Origin: Amia ocellicauda
Lineage: Eukaryota; Chordata; Actinopteri; Amiiformes; Amiidae
DNA: 64,000 bases
NCBI RefSeq assembly: GCF_036373705.1
Contig: NC_089864.1
Span: 3,811,001-3,875,000, forward strand
Direction of reading: 5' to 3'
The position numbers and the translations under genes were made by a program. Positions 13,395-24,500 of this stretch are shown piece after piece; position 1 is the stretch's first letter, and the number at the start of each line of letters is the position of its first letter. The notes beneath the pieces were generated by a model. The model did no database searches, was not told the DNA's origin, and saw only the letters and a list, made by a program, of their open reading frames with translations.

Positions 13395-15378
13395 TTCTGT
13401 TCAAAAAGTTTAGGCAGGTGTGAAAATACTGGCAGAAGTATTTATGGTGTTTTGAAGGCAAATGGTGATTGCACCAAATATTGATTTGATCTAGATTTTT
13501 CTTCTGTTCACTGAACTTGCATTTAGTTAATTGATAAATATAATCTATTAACATGTCTATTTTTGAAAGTATTCTTACTTTACAGCATTTTTTCACACCT
13601 GCCTAAAACCTTTGCACAGTACTATATATATATAATTAATATATAAATTAATATATAATATAAGATAATTAATATACAGCTGTGGAAAAAATTAAGAGAC
13701 CGCTTAACATTGATTTCTGAATTTCTGTATTTGACCTTAATAATAATCACATGACCCAACACAATTGTAAGGCCTCAATTCTACATTTCAGTGTTCACAT
13801 TTCTTTATCTTCTCATTTTCTTCCTTTCCTTCTTTCATTCTTAGATTTGTTCAAACACATGATTGGCTAATTGTGGCAGACTGAATCTAATCTTTCGAAC
13901 TGAAATTTAATTGGCTCTCAAAGCCGACTGTTCTGTTTATTTATCTAAACTTTTCTGTTCAGTTTGCAGAATAATCACTGTACGATCTGTCATCATACTG
14001 TTGCTGAAGCTGCCTGTGGGGCAGATGTGGTCTCCTCAATGTGCTGCTGCTGCAGTGTGGGTTTGTGGTCACCACACAGAGGCTTGGGCTGAGAGCGAGG
14101 GAGAGAGAGAGGGGGCAATGGCACAATATTGTTATGAATGTTACTGAATGTTACCTCATCTTAGTTTAACTAACTGAACCAAATTAAACCATTTTGCCTG
14201 TCTGCTATGCTGTGGCCTTGTGGTCTGAACACTAAGAGACTGCTGGTCATGCATGAAAATGAGAGAGAGAGAGAGATAGAGACAGAGAGAGTGAGAGAGA
14301 GAGAGATGGTGTCAGTCTGATATGCATATTCAACAGAATGAAACATCAGAAATAAATTAGAGAATGAAGAGTGACAGAAACAAATATAAGGGAAAGAGGA
14401 ACAGAGAATGAAAGATGGGAATTAACAAGGCAGGGTGGAAACTACTACAAATGTTAACAAAGCAAGTTTAAAAACACTAGAAGGGCTGATTAAAAAATGC
14501 AGGTGGGAAAGGAAAGGGAAGCAAAAAATATAGAGAAGGAAAAAGTGAAGCAAGTGAAAGAACAGAAAAGCACAAGAAAGAAAGAGACAGGCATGGCTCA
14601 CTATGTGAGTGTAACAATGAGAGAGGATGTGGTTGGGTCTGTATGCGGTTCAGCTGCCCCTCGGTCTTTCTGCACATCTGCTCTGGTAACCACCACTCTC
14701 ACATCACAGTCAAACTTCAGACAAGTATAAAAACATGGTTGGCAGCCAACATATCTGACTGATATCTGACTGACCTGCAGCAGAGAGAGCGTCTGGCATG
14801 TGTTCCGATCACTAATAACACCGAACATCAATACGGCCCGAATTACCACTAAACTACAACACTGACAAGTCACTGACGCTTGTAAAAATAAGCCATGTGT
14901 GTGACTGTTCAGTGTGGTGTATTCTGATTGTGTTCATCTAGTCCAGTTATACAACCCTTAAACTGTGCAATCTTTTTTTCCAATTAATTAAAAAATAGTG
15001 AATTATAGGATTCTTGTACGTAGACATGGTACATATGTTTCAATATGGTTTAATTGGTTTTACTACAGTTTTATAGTGCTTTGCCAAGGGTGCATCATGC
15101 CTTTACTATGCCTTACTACACTGGACCATGGGAGTACCGTGGTATATTATGATACATACAGGTATACAGGTATACTGGTAGGCACGGTAGAGTGCAGTTT
15201 AAAGGTCAGGTGTGAGTGAATGAAGTCTGAAATGTGTCCTCTGTCTTCCAGACCTGGTCAGAAACATATGTATCGGTGCTGCGGTTGTCGTCCTTGCTGG
15301 GATACTGCTCTTCGTGTGGATAAGACTGTCAACGAAGGGGAGAGGTACAGTGTGTGCCAGTTTCAACAAAAAAGTAAC

Positions 15379-15456
<78 letters not shown>

Positions 15457-15546
15457 TTGTCATCCTCCTTCATTTGTAGGTAATCTAAATAGGACTAATA
15501 CTGTATACACCACTGCCAAGATGCCAAGAGACACAAAGTACACTGC

Positions 15547-15608
<62 letters not shown>

Positions 15609-17329
15609 ATTTCAGTGTACATTCCCAGCAGTATGTCAGATTCAAGTCCTTGTTTGCTCTCAAACTCTATACATTGAACCAGTGTTAAAAGTAAAAAAGA
15701 TCTGATGAGATACTGACAGTGTGTTTGCAATGTGTTGTTTCAGAGGCGCAGCACAGCACTGAGCACGTCTACGCTGTGATAGAAGAGCTCGATGCGGACA
15801 AACCCAGTGAGTCTCGTACTGCTCACTTACTATTACACCACGTAATCATGAATAAATAAGTTAATGTTAAATTCAAAGAATCCTGCAAATAGATACAGGT
15901 ATGTGTCCAGATATAGATCTACAAATATATATCACATTTGACTCATTAGTGTTACTTTTTCCTGTTGTGTTTCAGAGAAGCAGGATTCAGAATACGCCGA
16001 AATACAGGAGACCAAAGAACTCGTGAGAGGTGAGGTTCCCATCGGAGCAAGTGTCTGGTATAAACACTATGTACACACCAGCAATGCTATCTGTTATAAA
16101 CACTATATACACACCAGCAATGCTATCTGTTATAAACACTATATACACACCAGCACTGCTATCTGTTATAAACACTACATACACACAACCAGCACTGTCG
16201 TCTGTTATAAAAACTATATACACACCTGCACTGTCGTCTGTTATAAACACTATATACACACCAGCACTGTCGTCTGTTATAAAAATTATATACACACCTG
16301 CACTGTCGTCTATTATAAACACTATATACACACCTGCACTGTCGTCTGTTATAAAAACTATATACACACCTGCACTGTCGTCTATTATAAACACTATATA
16401 CACACCTGCACTGTCGTCTGTTATAAACACTATATACACACCCCTGCACACACTGGAGCTACTGTGTAATAGAAATACATCTGGAGTACAGACACTTACT
16501 GGAGCCACTGTATATGTTAAATAAACCTGAAATACAGGCAGTTATTGAAGCCACTGTATCTATCATATGCACCTGGAGTAGTGACACTTTCTGGACCCAC
16601 TGTATTAAATGGATAGCATGCCTGTGTGAAACTTGATATTTCTTATCCTTACATGCTTGATTGAATGATTACAACCCCAATTCTGAAAAAGTTGGGACAG
16701 TATGGAAAATGCAAATAAAAACAAAGAGGAGTGATTTGTAAATGTACTTTGATGTATAAAGACAAGGTATTTGATATTTGAGAGTGCGGGTGCTATCATG
16801 GCCTGCCCGCAGTCCTGACCTGTCTCCCATTGAGAATGTGTGGCACATTATGAAGCGCAAAATAAGGCAATGAAGGCCCTGTACAGTTGTGCAGCTGAAG
16901 AAATGCATAATGGATGAATGGGGGAAAATTCTGCTTGCTAAACTGGTGTCTTCACTGCCCAAACACTTAATACGTGATAATAAAAGAAAAGGTAATGTTT
17001 CACAGTGGTAAACAGTAGACTGTCCCAACTTTTTTGGAGTGTGTTGCAGTCATCAGATTTGAAATGAGTGTATATTTTCAAAAATAAATTAAATTCACCA
17101 AGTAAAACATCAAATAATGTGTTAATAATGTGTTTTCAATATAGTACAGGGTGAATTGAATTTTCAAATGACTCTTTTTGTTTGTTTTTTTGCATTTTCC
17201 ATACTTTTTCGGAATTGGGGTTGTACATGTCTGAAGTAAGTGTTCATAATCCAATCTCCTTTGACCTCCACAGATCCTGAACCTCCCAAAGAGCCTGTCT
17301 ACTACACGATACAGCAAGAGACCCTGTGA
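6590..17329 (+). CDS. Ig receptor gene 1: two-Ig-domain ITIM-bearing membrane receptor (multi-exon)
   Basis: Predicted type I membrane receptor of 444 residues. My exon model is 6590-6662, 8201-8491, 9338-9424, 10588-10674, 10779-10835, 11712-12005, 12301-12345, 12498-12563, 15252-15344, 15480-15548, 15744-15806, 15976-16029 and 17274-17329. All junctions are GT-AG and phase 1, and the sum stays in frame. Order: signal peptide (1-24), Ig 1 (25-121), linkers (122-198), Ig 2 (199-296), stalk (297-333), transmembrane segment (about 339-358), tail with Y397, Y415 and Y436/437. SEYAEI around Y415 fits the ITIM consensus S/I/V/LxYxxI/V/L, known to recruit SH2 phosphatases in other receptors, so an inhibitory immune role is inferred. 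Linker exons 9338-9424 and 12301-12345 are the least certain. Exact family is undecided; fish DICP, NITR or CD300-like receptors are candidates. The next gene is a tandem relative. Confidence 0.75.
8201..8491 (+). CDS. Gene 1 exon 2: V-like Ig domain 1
   Basis: An Ig fold is shown by VTLQC (first Cys), SVKWS (core Trp) and SDSGRYLC (the DxGxYxC motif with the second Cys). The exon has 97 codons, acceptor gttctcacag and donor G|gtgagt, phase 1-1. It is much more diverged from the other Ig exons here than those at 11712 and 30014 are from each other. Confidence 0.85.
9338..9424 (+). CDS. Gene 1 probable linker exon 1
   Basis: Acceptor cactttcag and donor ACTG|gtaaat frame 29 codons in phase 1-1, encoding a Gly/Glu/Arg-rich segment ending ERTTALITG. 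It is a low-complexity linker like the next ones. A further similar block at 9533-9590 (ETTTVGKDKRETAGNT) has an acceptor but no consistent phase 1 donor and is probably a decayed sister. Confidence 0.45.
10588..10674 (+). CDS. Gene 1 linker exon 2, Lys-rich
   Basis: Acceptor tttattcccacag and donor ACCA|gtaaac, 29 codons, phase 1-1. The product is strongly basic (KGKKEGKKRGHNKSKQTT), unusual for an extracellular linker; a heparin-like or other acidic-ligand contact is possible but unproven. Confidence 0.5.
10779..10835 (+). CDS. Gene 1 linker exon 3
   Basis: Acceptor ctcgctgtttcag and donor ACTG|gtaaac, 19 codons, phase 1-1, encoding STRGGGQKKGDNPKPQATG. It is similar in composition to the neighbouring linker exons, so the group probably arose by exon duplication. 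Confidence 0.5.
11712..12005 (+). CDS. Gene 1 V-like Ig domain 2
   Basis: 98 codons, acceptor tctccacag, donor G|gtgagt, phase 1-1. Ig hallmarks are AYLHC, RVQWK and EDAGQYSCNQ. It begins [10 protein letters not shown], and most positions match the first Ig exon of gene 2 (30014-30304), which shows a recent common origin of the two genes. Confidence 0.88.
12301..12563 (+). CDS. Gene 1 stalk exons (12301-12345 and 12498-12563)
   Basis: Two small phase 1-1 exons follow Ig 2. The first (15 codons, IKTTRGTTRGRMTT) has a weak polypyrimidine tract. The second (22 codons, starting VPATTTGSTTAGEE) has a good acceptor, cccttcacag. The Thr-rich composition suggests an O-glycosylated membrane-proximal stalk, by analogy with other Ig receptors. 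Confidence 0.5.
12360..13222 (+). repeat. Local duplication in the gene 1 stalk region
   Basis: The stretch CTCTCTCAGAC followed by CAGCTGCACTGTGTCTCA occurs at about 12368-12402 and again at about 13165-13202, followed by similar pyrimidine-rich text. This is a tandem duplication of about 800 bp period inside the stalk-exon region, consistent with linker exons multiplying. The second copy has no exon I can support. Confidence 0.5.
13326..13391. repeat. (TA)n microsatellite
   Basis: An uninterrupted run of about 33 TA units in a gene 1 intron, serving as the insertion flank of the MITE that begins at 13392. Confidence 0.95.
13392..13622. mobile_element. Non-autonomous Tc1/mariner-type element (MITE)
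   Basis: About 230 bp flanked by TA-rich DNA. The left end (CAGTTCTGTTCAAAAAGTTT then AGGCAGGTGTGAAAA) is the imperfect reverse complement of the right end (TTTTCACACCTGCCT then AAAACCTTTGCACAGTACT). No coding capacity. It lies in the intron between the stalk and transmembrane exons of gene 1. Confidence 0.75.
13678..13745. mobile_element. Orphan Tc1-like terminal fragment
   Basis: CAGCTGTGGAAAAAATTAAG and the following AGACCGCTTAA resemble the ends of fish Tc1-type elements. No partner end was found nearby, so this is a relic. Confidence 0.4.
13750..15240. other. Gene 1 intron, no exon recognised
   Basis: Contains a GA-rich low-complexity run (about 14260-14310) and no splice-flanked phase 1 exon that I can support. 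Confidence 0.4.
15252..15344 (+). CDS. Gene 1 transmembrane exon
   Basis: 31 codons, acceptor tcttccag, donor AGAG|gtacag, phase 1-1. It encodes one membrane-spanning helix (ICIGAAVVVLAGILLFVWI) followed by the basic stop-transfer residues RLSTKGR, so the receptor is type I. No charged residue sits inside the helix, so pairing with DAP12-type adaptors is not suggested. Confidence 0.85.
15378..15455. repeat. (ATA)n microsatellite
   Basis: A pure run of about 25 trinucleotide units directly upstream of the cytoplasmic exon at 15480. The polypyrimidine tract of that exon is squeezed between the repeat and the acceptor. Confidence 0.95.
15480..15548 (+). CDS. Gene 1 cytoplasmic exon 1
   Basis: 23 codons, acceptor catttgtag, phase 1-1. 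Contains NTVYTTAKM, a tyrosine that does not fit the ITIM consensus because the +3 residue is Ala. The donor is CAG|gtgtgtgt and is the first unit of a long GT microsatellite, so donor strength could depend on repeat context. Confidence 0.65.
15549..15606. repeat. (GT)n microsatellite abutting a splice donor
   Basis: About 29 GT units beginning exactly at the intron's first base. Confidence 0.95.
15744..16029 (+). CDS. Gene 1 cytoplasmic exons 2 and 3, ITIM
   Basis: Exon 15744-15806 (21 codons) encodes STEHVYAVIEEL. Its Y397 has Ile at +3 but His at -2, a near-ITIM. Exon 15976-16029 (18 codons) encodes KKQDSEYAEIQETKEL; S413-x-Y415-x-x-I418 fits the ITIM consensus. Both have strong acceptors (tgtttcag) and phase 1-1 borders. 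Phosphorylation-dependent SHP recruitment is inferred from the motif class only. Confidence 0.78.
16055..16450. repeat. 36-bp minisatellite
   Basis: About 11 tandem copies of a 36-bp unit containing TATAAACACTATATACACAC and CACTGTCGTCTGT, with small substitutions and one copy carrying extra bases. Because 36 is divisible by 3, long open frames run through the array on both strands; these are not genes. It lies in the last intron of gene 1. Confidence 0.95.
16672..17223 (+). mobile_element. Internally deleted mariner/Tc1-type element with transposase relic
   Basis: Flanking TA (16670-16671, 17224-17225) and matching inverted ends (CAACCCCAATTCTGAAAAAG and, on the other strand, CAACCCCAATTCCGAAAAAG). 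At about 16799-17012 the + strand encodes WPARSPDLSPIENVW, holding the Glu of the DDE triad, then a TGA inside KRKIRQ and the C-terminus to KGNVSQW. The N-terminal two thirds are gone. It sits in the last intron of gene 1, 50 bp upstream of the final exon. Confidence 0.85.
17274..17329 (+). CDS. Gene 1 last exon
   Basis: Acceptor gacctccacag; 18 residues DPEPPKEPVYYTIQQETL, then TGA. The twin tyrosines Y436/Y437 sit in PVYYTI, which only partly fits ITIM rules. The reading frame matches the phase 1 exit of 16029. Confidence 0.72.
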
Positions 17330-20300
17330 GACCCCGTCACAGCAGGATCACGTTCCCTTGGGTTTGTATATAATGGCTGCAAATGTAAACTAATATGTCT
17401 GATAATGTTTAAGGTCTGGTGACAGTTTAATGTGAAAGCACTAGATCTACACTTCCTATTCTATTCCCAAATCCTATTCCTAAACCCGACTCAGAACTTT
17501 ATCCCCGGAAATAATAACTGTCTGATGTAGGTTGCTCTTCCATTCTATCTAACTCTGTGAAACCTTGCAGTTACTCAGTCTTATGTATCACCACAGGATC
17601 TTAGAGGAGCTTCTGTTCTGGGGAGGATTCTGCCACCTGATTCTGTCCTCTGTGATTTTGTCCATTCTTCCTCATGTCCATGGGCCATCAGTAGACACAC
17701 CGAACCCAAGCCACTGCTTCCCACTCATTAAAGCACTGGAAGACGTCACCAAGGCTCTGGACAGAAAGTGAGACACACACAGGATTGTGGGATTGGGTTG
17801 TGGAAGTTGCTTCACTGGGATACCTCAACCAGCAGCTTGATGAGCTTCCAGGCCAGGAATATTCTGGACCAAATGGATTTTGTAACTTTCCTTTCTGTCT
17901 TGTTTGTGTCATGCCTTCTGCTCCAGTTTTTTTCTGCCACAATGCCAGCCTTTGAATCCATTGAATCAGCAACACAGACTGGGCACTTTAAAGTATTATC
18001 ATTTATTTCCTTTTTTTACCTGAGCACATTGATGCCTAATGGTTGTTATTAAAATCAGACAGTTCCATAGATTGATTGGCAGATGGACAGATGGATAGTC
18101 TTGCTTTTCTTTCACAGTTATGGATTGAGACTGAGGGATCTCCGCTGTGTCAATTCGTGATGCACCAAGTGACTCTCTATCTCAGTCTTGGGGCAGATTG
18201 CAGCTACATGTGGATTTGTGGTACTGGGCCGCAAATGTGATGCTATCAAAAGATGAATGTCAGCCATCTTTAAAGCCCCTGCTGCAGGCTGTGTGGGCAA
18301 CCCATTGCTGTAGATGAAATGCAAATAATATAGTAGGATCTTCTGTATTGCCCAATGCTGTTGTAATGGAGCCCCCTACTGGCCAGAAAGTGATATGACA
18401 TATTAGCTTGTATTAAAAGCCAATTCAGGCATCCTCTGTGTACAGAGTGTTATTAAAACAGTATACTTTCTTAAAATGCAGAAATTACTTTTTTCCTCCT
18501 GATGTGTTGTTCTGTCCTACTCTAGGAGTCATTTGAAAGGGTTGGCGCTTGTGTGTCACAGTGCTCGGCAGGGCTGGTAAAGGGACCTGTTCTATGTGTT
18601 TAGGTAGGTTCAACACTGCACCTCCTCACTGTACAATAAATAGCACCTCCTTGCAGCTTACTCCTCTGCCTTTGTGTCGCTGTTTCTATAAGAGACCCCA
18701 CCTATAGAGCCCCAGACGCCGTGCCCACCCTAGATATATAGTAGTGTATATACATAGTGCTTGGGCTAAAGCTAAAGCATTCCTCTTTTTTTTTTTTTAT
18801 TGGCAGACGCCCTTATCCAGGATGATATATCATTTCTTTTAAGGGAATCTGTTGCAGCTGTCTCTTTGAACACTGTTCCTAAACATTTGAAAGTGGATGT
18901 GGGGCAACTGTCTATTTCATCACAGTTTGCTCGAATTAGAGATACAGTTTCAAAATACGTAATCTTCACATGCCTTTCTAGCTGTTTCTTTAAAGAGCCT
19001 ATGTAGACTCTGACTTACAGACCTTTTCTAAAAACGATGTTTGGAAGTTTCTTGAATCTGTGCTCCTCAGCTTTTGTGAGGTAAGCTGGTTGAACTCATC
19101 CCATCCAAAGCTGTCATTGTGTTGCAGCCTCCCCAGACTGTCCAAACCAAACAAGTTCACACTTTAAAAAGCTTCCTTTAATATGGTCCAATAAGGCCCA
19201 AGTGTCAGTGTTTTTCTGGCTTTAGCCCTGTCATACTTCCTTTTTCCACTAGACTTTATTGTGATATTACCCAGCTGTAAATTGTTTCCATGATTCATAA
19301 CTTATAGGAATGACGCCTGACTGATTTTCCATTAATCAGTCCTTATTTCTTTACAGTTCAGTGTGTGAGAAGGTGGTGGGGGGCTGGTGGTGAGTGAGGG
19401 AGTGTGTGTCAGTGAACGTCGCATTGCCACTCAACAGAAAACGAAAGCGATCAGCTGGCATTGGCGCATGTTTTCTCTCCAGGCTGCACCAGAGATCAAT
19501 AACCTTGCTGATCCACCAGTAGAGCTTATGGATCAATATTGATCCCATTTGGGGGATGGCTGAGTAATGTTTCTTCCAACCCAGGCTGTGATTTTTTTTC
19601 TACCATTTCTGTACATTCAATGGGACTTCTCTCTTGCTGCTCAGTGTGAATACTGTAGTGGCAAAATCTAGCAGTTTCCCTGGAACTGAAACTAACACAT
19701 TTAGGACAGACACCACATCAGGAAACCACAGATGCTTCAGTCATTGGCCATGTGACCCTGAGGAACTGCCTGAGTCGATGGATAAAGACACATGTGAGAT
19801 GGATTCGTTTAAAACTGAACCCCTACCTGAAGAAAATAACATTGAACTAAAAAAAACGTGTGGAAGATGACATGAATGCAGGACCCAGTGTCGGTTCATT
19901 GAGCATGAGTGACAGAGAGGGACTAATAGTGACACACAGACTGACCACTGATTCACCCCAGTGTGGGTGGAGTGCGCTTGTCTAAAACAGGATGGACTGA
20001 CAATAAACACATACATTAGAAATATATTAGCTCACAGTTCAGGTCTAGAAACTAGATCTCGTCCAAGACAAACCTTTTCACATTATCCCCTATGTGTTTA
20101 AACATGTTTATATGTGTTTCCTATAGTCCTGTGTGATACTGAGGACTCTACAGACAATAGCAAACTGTGATGGGAAGCCTTACTTGCTTATAAGATGCAA
20201 AGGGAAGGTAAAGTGTGTGGGTGTGTGTGTGTGTGTGTGTATGTGCATGTGTGTGTGTGTGCAAGAATCAGTGGTCAAAACGAGATATCAAGGGTCAGGA

Positions 20301-21440
20301 ACACAGCAAAGCAAATAAAGAAAGGCTCAGAAATGTAACAAAAGTGTTAACAAGATCTCACAAGAAACCTGTGCAACAAAGGGGTATATATACACAGCCC
20401 ATAAGGGTGTGGGCAATGGGAAACAGGTATGTGTAATAATGAAGTGCTAACGGGCAATGAAAGTGATTGATCAGGAGCTAAGAGCCAGAAGGAATTGAAG
20501 GTGAGATTCAGGAGAGTGTGATCTCTGGAGGCGATTTGGGGAGTTGCGGTGCAAAAGCAGAAGTTCACTAATCTTTCAAATAAATCACTAGCTGATTCTT
20601 CCTCAGTTTATTTCGAGCACCATTTCCCAGTAGCCTGTGAATCCTGACCTTGTTTGTGTCATTTATTTAATGTCTTGTGCAAGAGAGATGGTGACAGCTC
20701 AGAGTATTGGGGTAGATTGTATATGAAGCTGGTACCTACTGATGCCTTTGAATAAGTCTGTAAGATTGCAAAACTGTCTGTAAGATTGCAAAACTATTTA
20801 GGAAGTTGTATGTGTCTGAAATAATGAGAATTCTGCTCCTTATGGTACCAAGTGCAGCAGTGAGCTTCTGAGAAAGTCCTTTAATTACACATATTAGCTT
20901 CCTATGACAGAGCTACAAGGATTAAATGGTAGTTAAGTGACATCAAGGACCTGCACATGATAATAAATGATTAAGTAATGCTATATGTATAGAAATAGGG
21001 AATGTGTCTAATGAACTGAAGCGTAGTGTGCCTAACTCTCACTAGAATAGACTTCTGAATGGTTTATAGATTTTTAATAATGTAATCGGCATTAGAGGTA
21101 GACTGGCATAACAACACATCAATAGCAATCTGCCTATAATTCCCTATTACTCTAAAACATCAGTGTTAAGCATCTATAAATTACAAATACAGCATAAACA
21201 TTGATAAGTACAACCATAGCAGCAACTCTGGTATCAACAGTAGTCTTGCTCTTGCTAATTTTGTCGAAATTATAGATCTGTATTTATATCCCAGATCTAA
21301 TATTTTGTGCCCCTCTGACACACACACTCACACACACACACACAGTAAAATAATACAGGAAGCTAATGAATTCAACTGCCTAACTGTGCTGTGTGGTGAA
21401 GAGGAAGCATCAGCCTCCCTCTGTCCACACAGACGCATCG
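17330..21440. other. Gene 1 3' UTR candidate and intergenic DNA
   Basis: No further exon recognised. An AATAAA-type signal occurs near 18634. A fragment at about 18790-18830 (TTTATTGGCAGACGCCCTTA) resembles a dispersed fish repeat. A TG/CA run lies at 20217-20262. The remainder is unassigned up to the leader exon of gene 2. Confidence 0.4.
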
Positions 21441-21445
21441 CAGAC

Positions 21446-21518
21446 ATGGAGGGTCTCGGCAGAGCTGCAGTGTGGCTCCTGCTCTCTCTCCTCACCCTGG
21501 GGACACACGGACAGTCAG
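21446..21518 (+). CDS. Gene 2 exon 1: signal peptide
   Basis: The ATG at 21446 opens a 24-residue leader with the hydrophobic core [13 protein letters not shown] and the end THGQS, phase 1 at CAG|gtaagg. Length and phase match exon 1 of gene 1. The 8.5-kb distance to the next exon is the weakest link of the model. Confidence 0.75.
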
Positions 21519-24500
21519 GTAAGGGACAGGGATCCCCACCAATCAGGGGACACGGACAGCTGTAGTGTAGAGGGGATCTTGGTGTGATTTTGCAAAAGGA
21601 CAGGAATAAAGCCAAAACATCTGTAAGTTGCCAGTGAACTTTAGGACTGGGATAGCACAGGGAAAGCATTTTCAGTTTTCTTTCTGTTATTGTTTGAATC
21701 ACAGAGAAAGGAGGGATGAACTCAGGTCAGAGTGACTTTGGACACAAAATAACAATTATGATTAACAAAAACTACAAGATAATGGAATACTTGATGATTG
21801 GTGTTAAAAGAACAATCTGTTGAGAAGGATCCTGAATGATCAAACTTTACTCACCTGTCTTGTTTGTTTGTGTAAAGTGATTTACAAATGCACTGAAAAG
21901 GGAGGCCTGATCTGAAGTTGTGTTGAGCAGATCACTGAGCACCACCACTGCAGATGAAGGCTGTGAACTCATTACAGCACCACTGTAGGGCGTACAGATA
22001 TACAGGTCTCTGTGAGGGTGGGGGGGTCAGTGTCAGGCAGCACACTGTTCGATTCTCTCTCCTGAGTCAGGGAACCCCGGTGTGTTGTGGCAGAGATTTA
22101 ATATTGAAACTGGGGAGTTTGTCTTAAGGGAATCAACTGTAATTTAGTAATTTAAATGTGTAATGTATTTTGTTATGTAGTTTTGATAATTGTTGCCACT
22201 TCTTAAGTATTTCAAATGTTTATTTATTATTATCATTACTAGCAGTGGTAGTAGTCGTTGTAGTTGATGTTGTTTTTGTCCTTGTGGGATTTATGTCTAA
22301 ACATGAGCTCAATACATAACAATTGCACTGTGTGAAGAATTGAATGTGTGATTCTCGTGCAGCATAAAGGGGAACTGATATTAACAGGCTGAGGTCACAG
22401 GGCTGTGAGAGCTCAACAGGAAGCAGTTCAGAGATGGCAGAGATGTGCTTTTATTGCTGCTGGAGTCAAGCACCTCATTAGATCAAGTAATGTCAGTGGA
22501 ACTAGAAAAAATAAAAAGATGCAAAAAGATTTGCATTAGTGCTACATTATTACTGAGTTTGCTTTTTCTTTAATTTCTTTGACTTTTCATTTCTTTCATT
22601 TCTTTTTTACTTCTGCCTGTTACTTTGCTTTAAGCACTGTGGGCAGTGAGCTGTGCTATAGACCAGAGCCCTTTCATGACCCTGTTCTGAGCTCTGAGAG
22701 CTGGGTGCCGTCTGCTGTGTCACAGGGCCGGTTCAGTGGTGTTTCTGAGAGCTCTCTGGTGCGTCACAGGGCAGGTCTGTTGGAGGCATTCCTGGTGGGA
22801 AAGGGGAACCAAAGTGCTACAACACAAGTAGTAGCTGTCAACAGGAACTCCACCAGAGAGGCAGCAAAGAACAGCTAGGAAAGAGAGGAGGGGAAGAGTG
22901 CAATCTGGCTTCCGCATAACTCACTCCACTGAGACGGCTCTCCTGGTAGTCACTGACTCCCTCAGCTGTGCTCGGGCGCCTCCCTCTCCTCAGTCCTCAT
23001 CCTCCTTGACCTCTCCGCAGCATTTGACACCGTCGATCACTCCATTCTCCTCTCCTGCCTCACTGACCTTGGAATCTCTGGGACTGCTCTCACCTGGTTC
23101 TCCTCCTACCTCAGCGACCGGTCGTACCAAGTAACAAGGCGAGGTTCCTTATCCACCCCCCAGCCTCTCCTCACAAGCATACCCCAAGGCTCCGTCCTGT
23201 TCTCTCTACACTCGCTCCCTGGGCCCCCTCATCACTTCCCATGGTTTCTCCTACCACTTCTACGCTGATGATGCCCAGATCTTCCTGTCTTTTCCCCCTT
23301 CTGACCCACTCATCCCCTCTCTCATCTCTTCCTGTTTGTTTGCTATCTCCGCATGGATGCACTCACACCACCTCAAGCTCAGCCTATGAACATATTTTGC
23401 TGTTAATTTACATTTACTGCAAATAGTTTTTAGTGTCTGGTCTTGGTCTGCCTGCACTAAATAAATGATTTGTATTAATTACAAGTAATTATTTGGTATG
23501 TCTGTCTACTTTTTTAACATACCACTAAAGGCCACTCTTTGCACTTCACACATTTGCCCTTTTAATTACACTTCCACTGACATATTTTTACACTCCATGT
23601 GCATATGATAATAGTTTTAGCAACCCGTTACAATTCAGGTAAGACAATACCCAGTAAATTCTTTTTTTTTTTCATGTTGGTGTGCCGCAAGGTTTTTGGT
23701 CTTAGCAAAGTGTGCTGTGGCATTAAAAAGGTTGGGAACCACTGCTGTAGCGATCCGGCAAATTGACTGTTAATGGGGGATGGGGGGGCTGTGTGTGTAC
23801 TCTATTATCTGTGTGTTCAGGGGTGGGGTGGTTTATAGTGTGCGTGCTGCGTGTTGTGCTTGTGTGGAGCAAGTGCTTTTGTTACAGCAGTGTTAGTTCC
23901 GGGGTTAAGGGTTTGCCTCGAGCGGGAACATGGGAGGCGCCATGATTGGAGGAGCCAGTCACGGGGCCAGAGGGCACAAACAGGGGTGCCCGCTTCCCAC
24001 GCGAGTCAGTTCTGAGCAGTTCCAATGAGTTAAGTGCAGAGTTAGTGTAGAGAAAGAGGGTCGCTCCAGCCTGATAGTGCACTGTGCTCAATAAAGTTCC
24101 TGTTTGTTTGAACACTGTGTCCCCTCCATTACTTGTTGCAATGAAGAGAAGTCCTAAGTCGTTACAACACTGTGTACTAAATATATCCTTGATTGTCTTT
24201 ATTGATCAATGTATTTTTTTATGTAGTTTTGATCATAGTTCCCCTTGATTGTACGCTTCTTAAGTATTTCAAAGGTTAATGTATTATTATCATTAGTAGC
24301 AGTGGTAGTTGATGTAGTTTGAAGAAGTAACCATAATTGTAGTATTAGTAGTAGTAGTAGTAGTTGTTTTAGTGGGCTTTCAGATGTATTTTGAGATTGT
24401 CTAAACATGAGCTAAATACTCAGCAGTTGCACTGTGTGAAGAATTGAATATGTGATTCTTGTGCAGAGTAAAAGGGAATTAGCATTAACAGGACAAGATC

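Noticed and set aside
15987..16524. Open frames of 148-173 codons on both strands
   Set aside because: They are produced by the 36-bp tandem repeat, whose length is a multiple of three.
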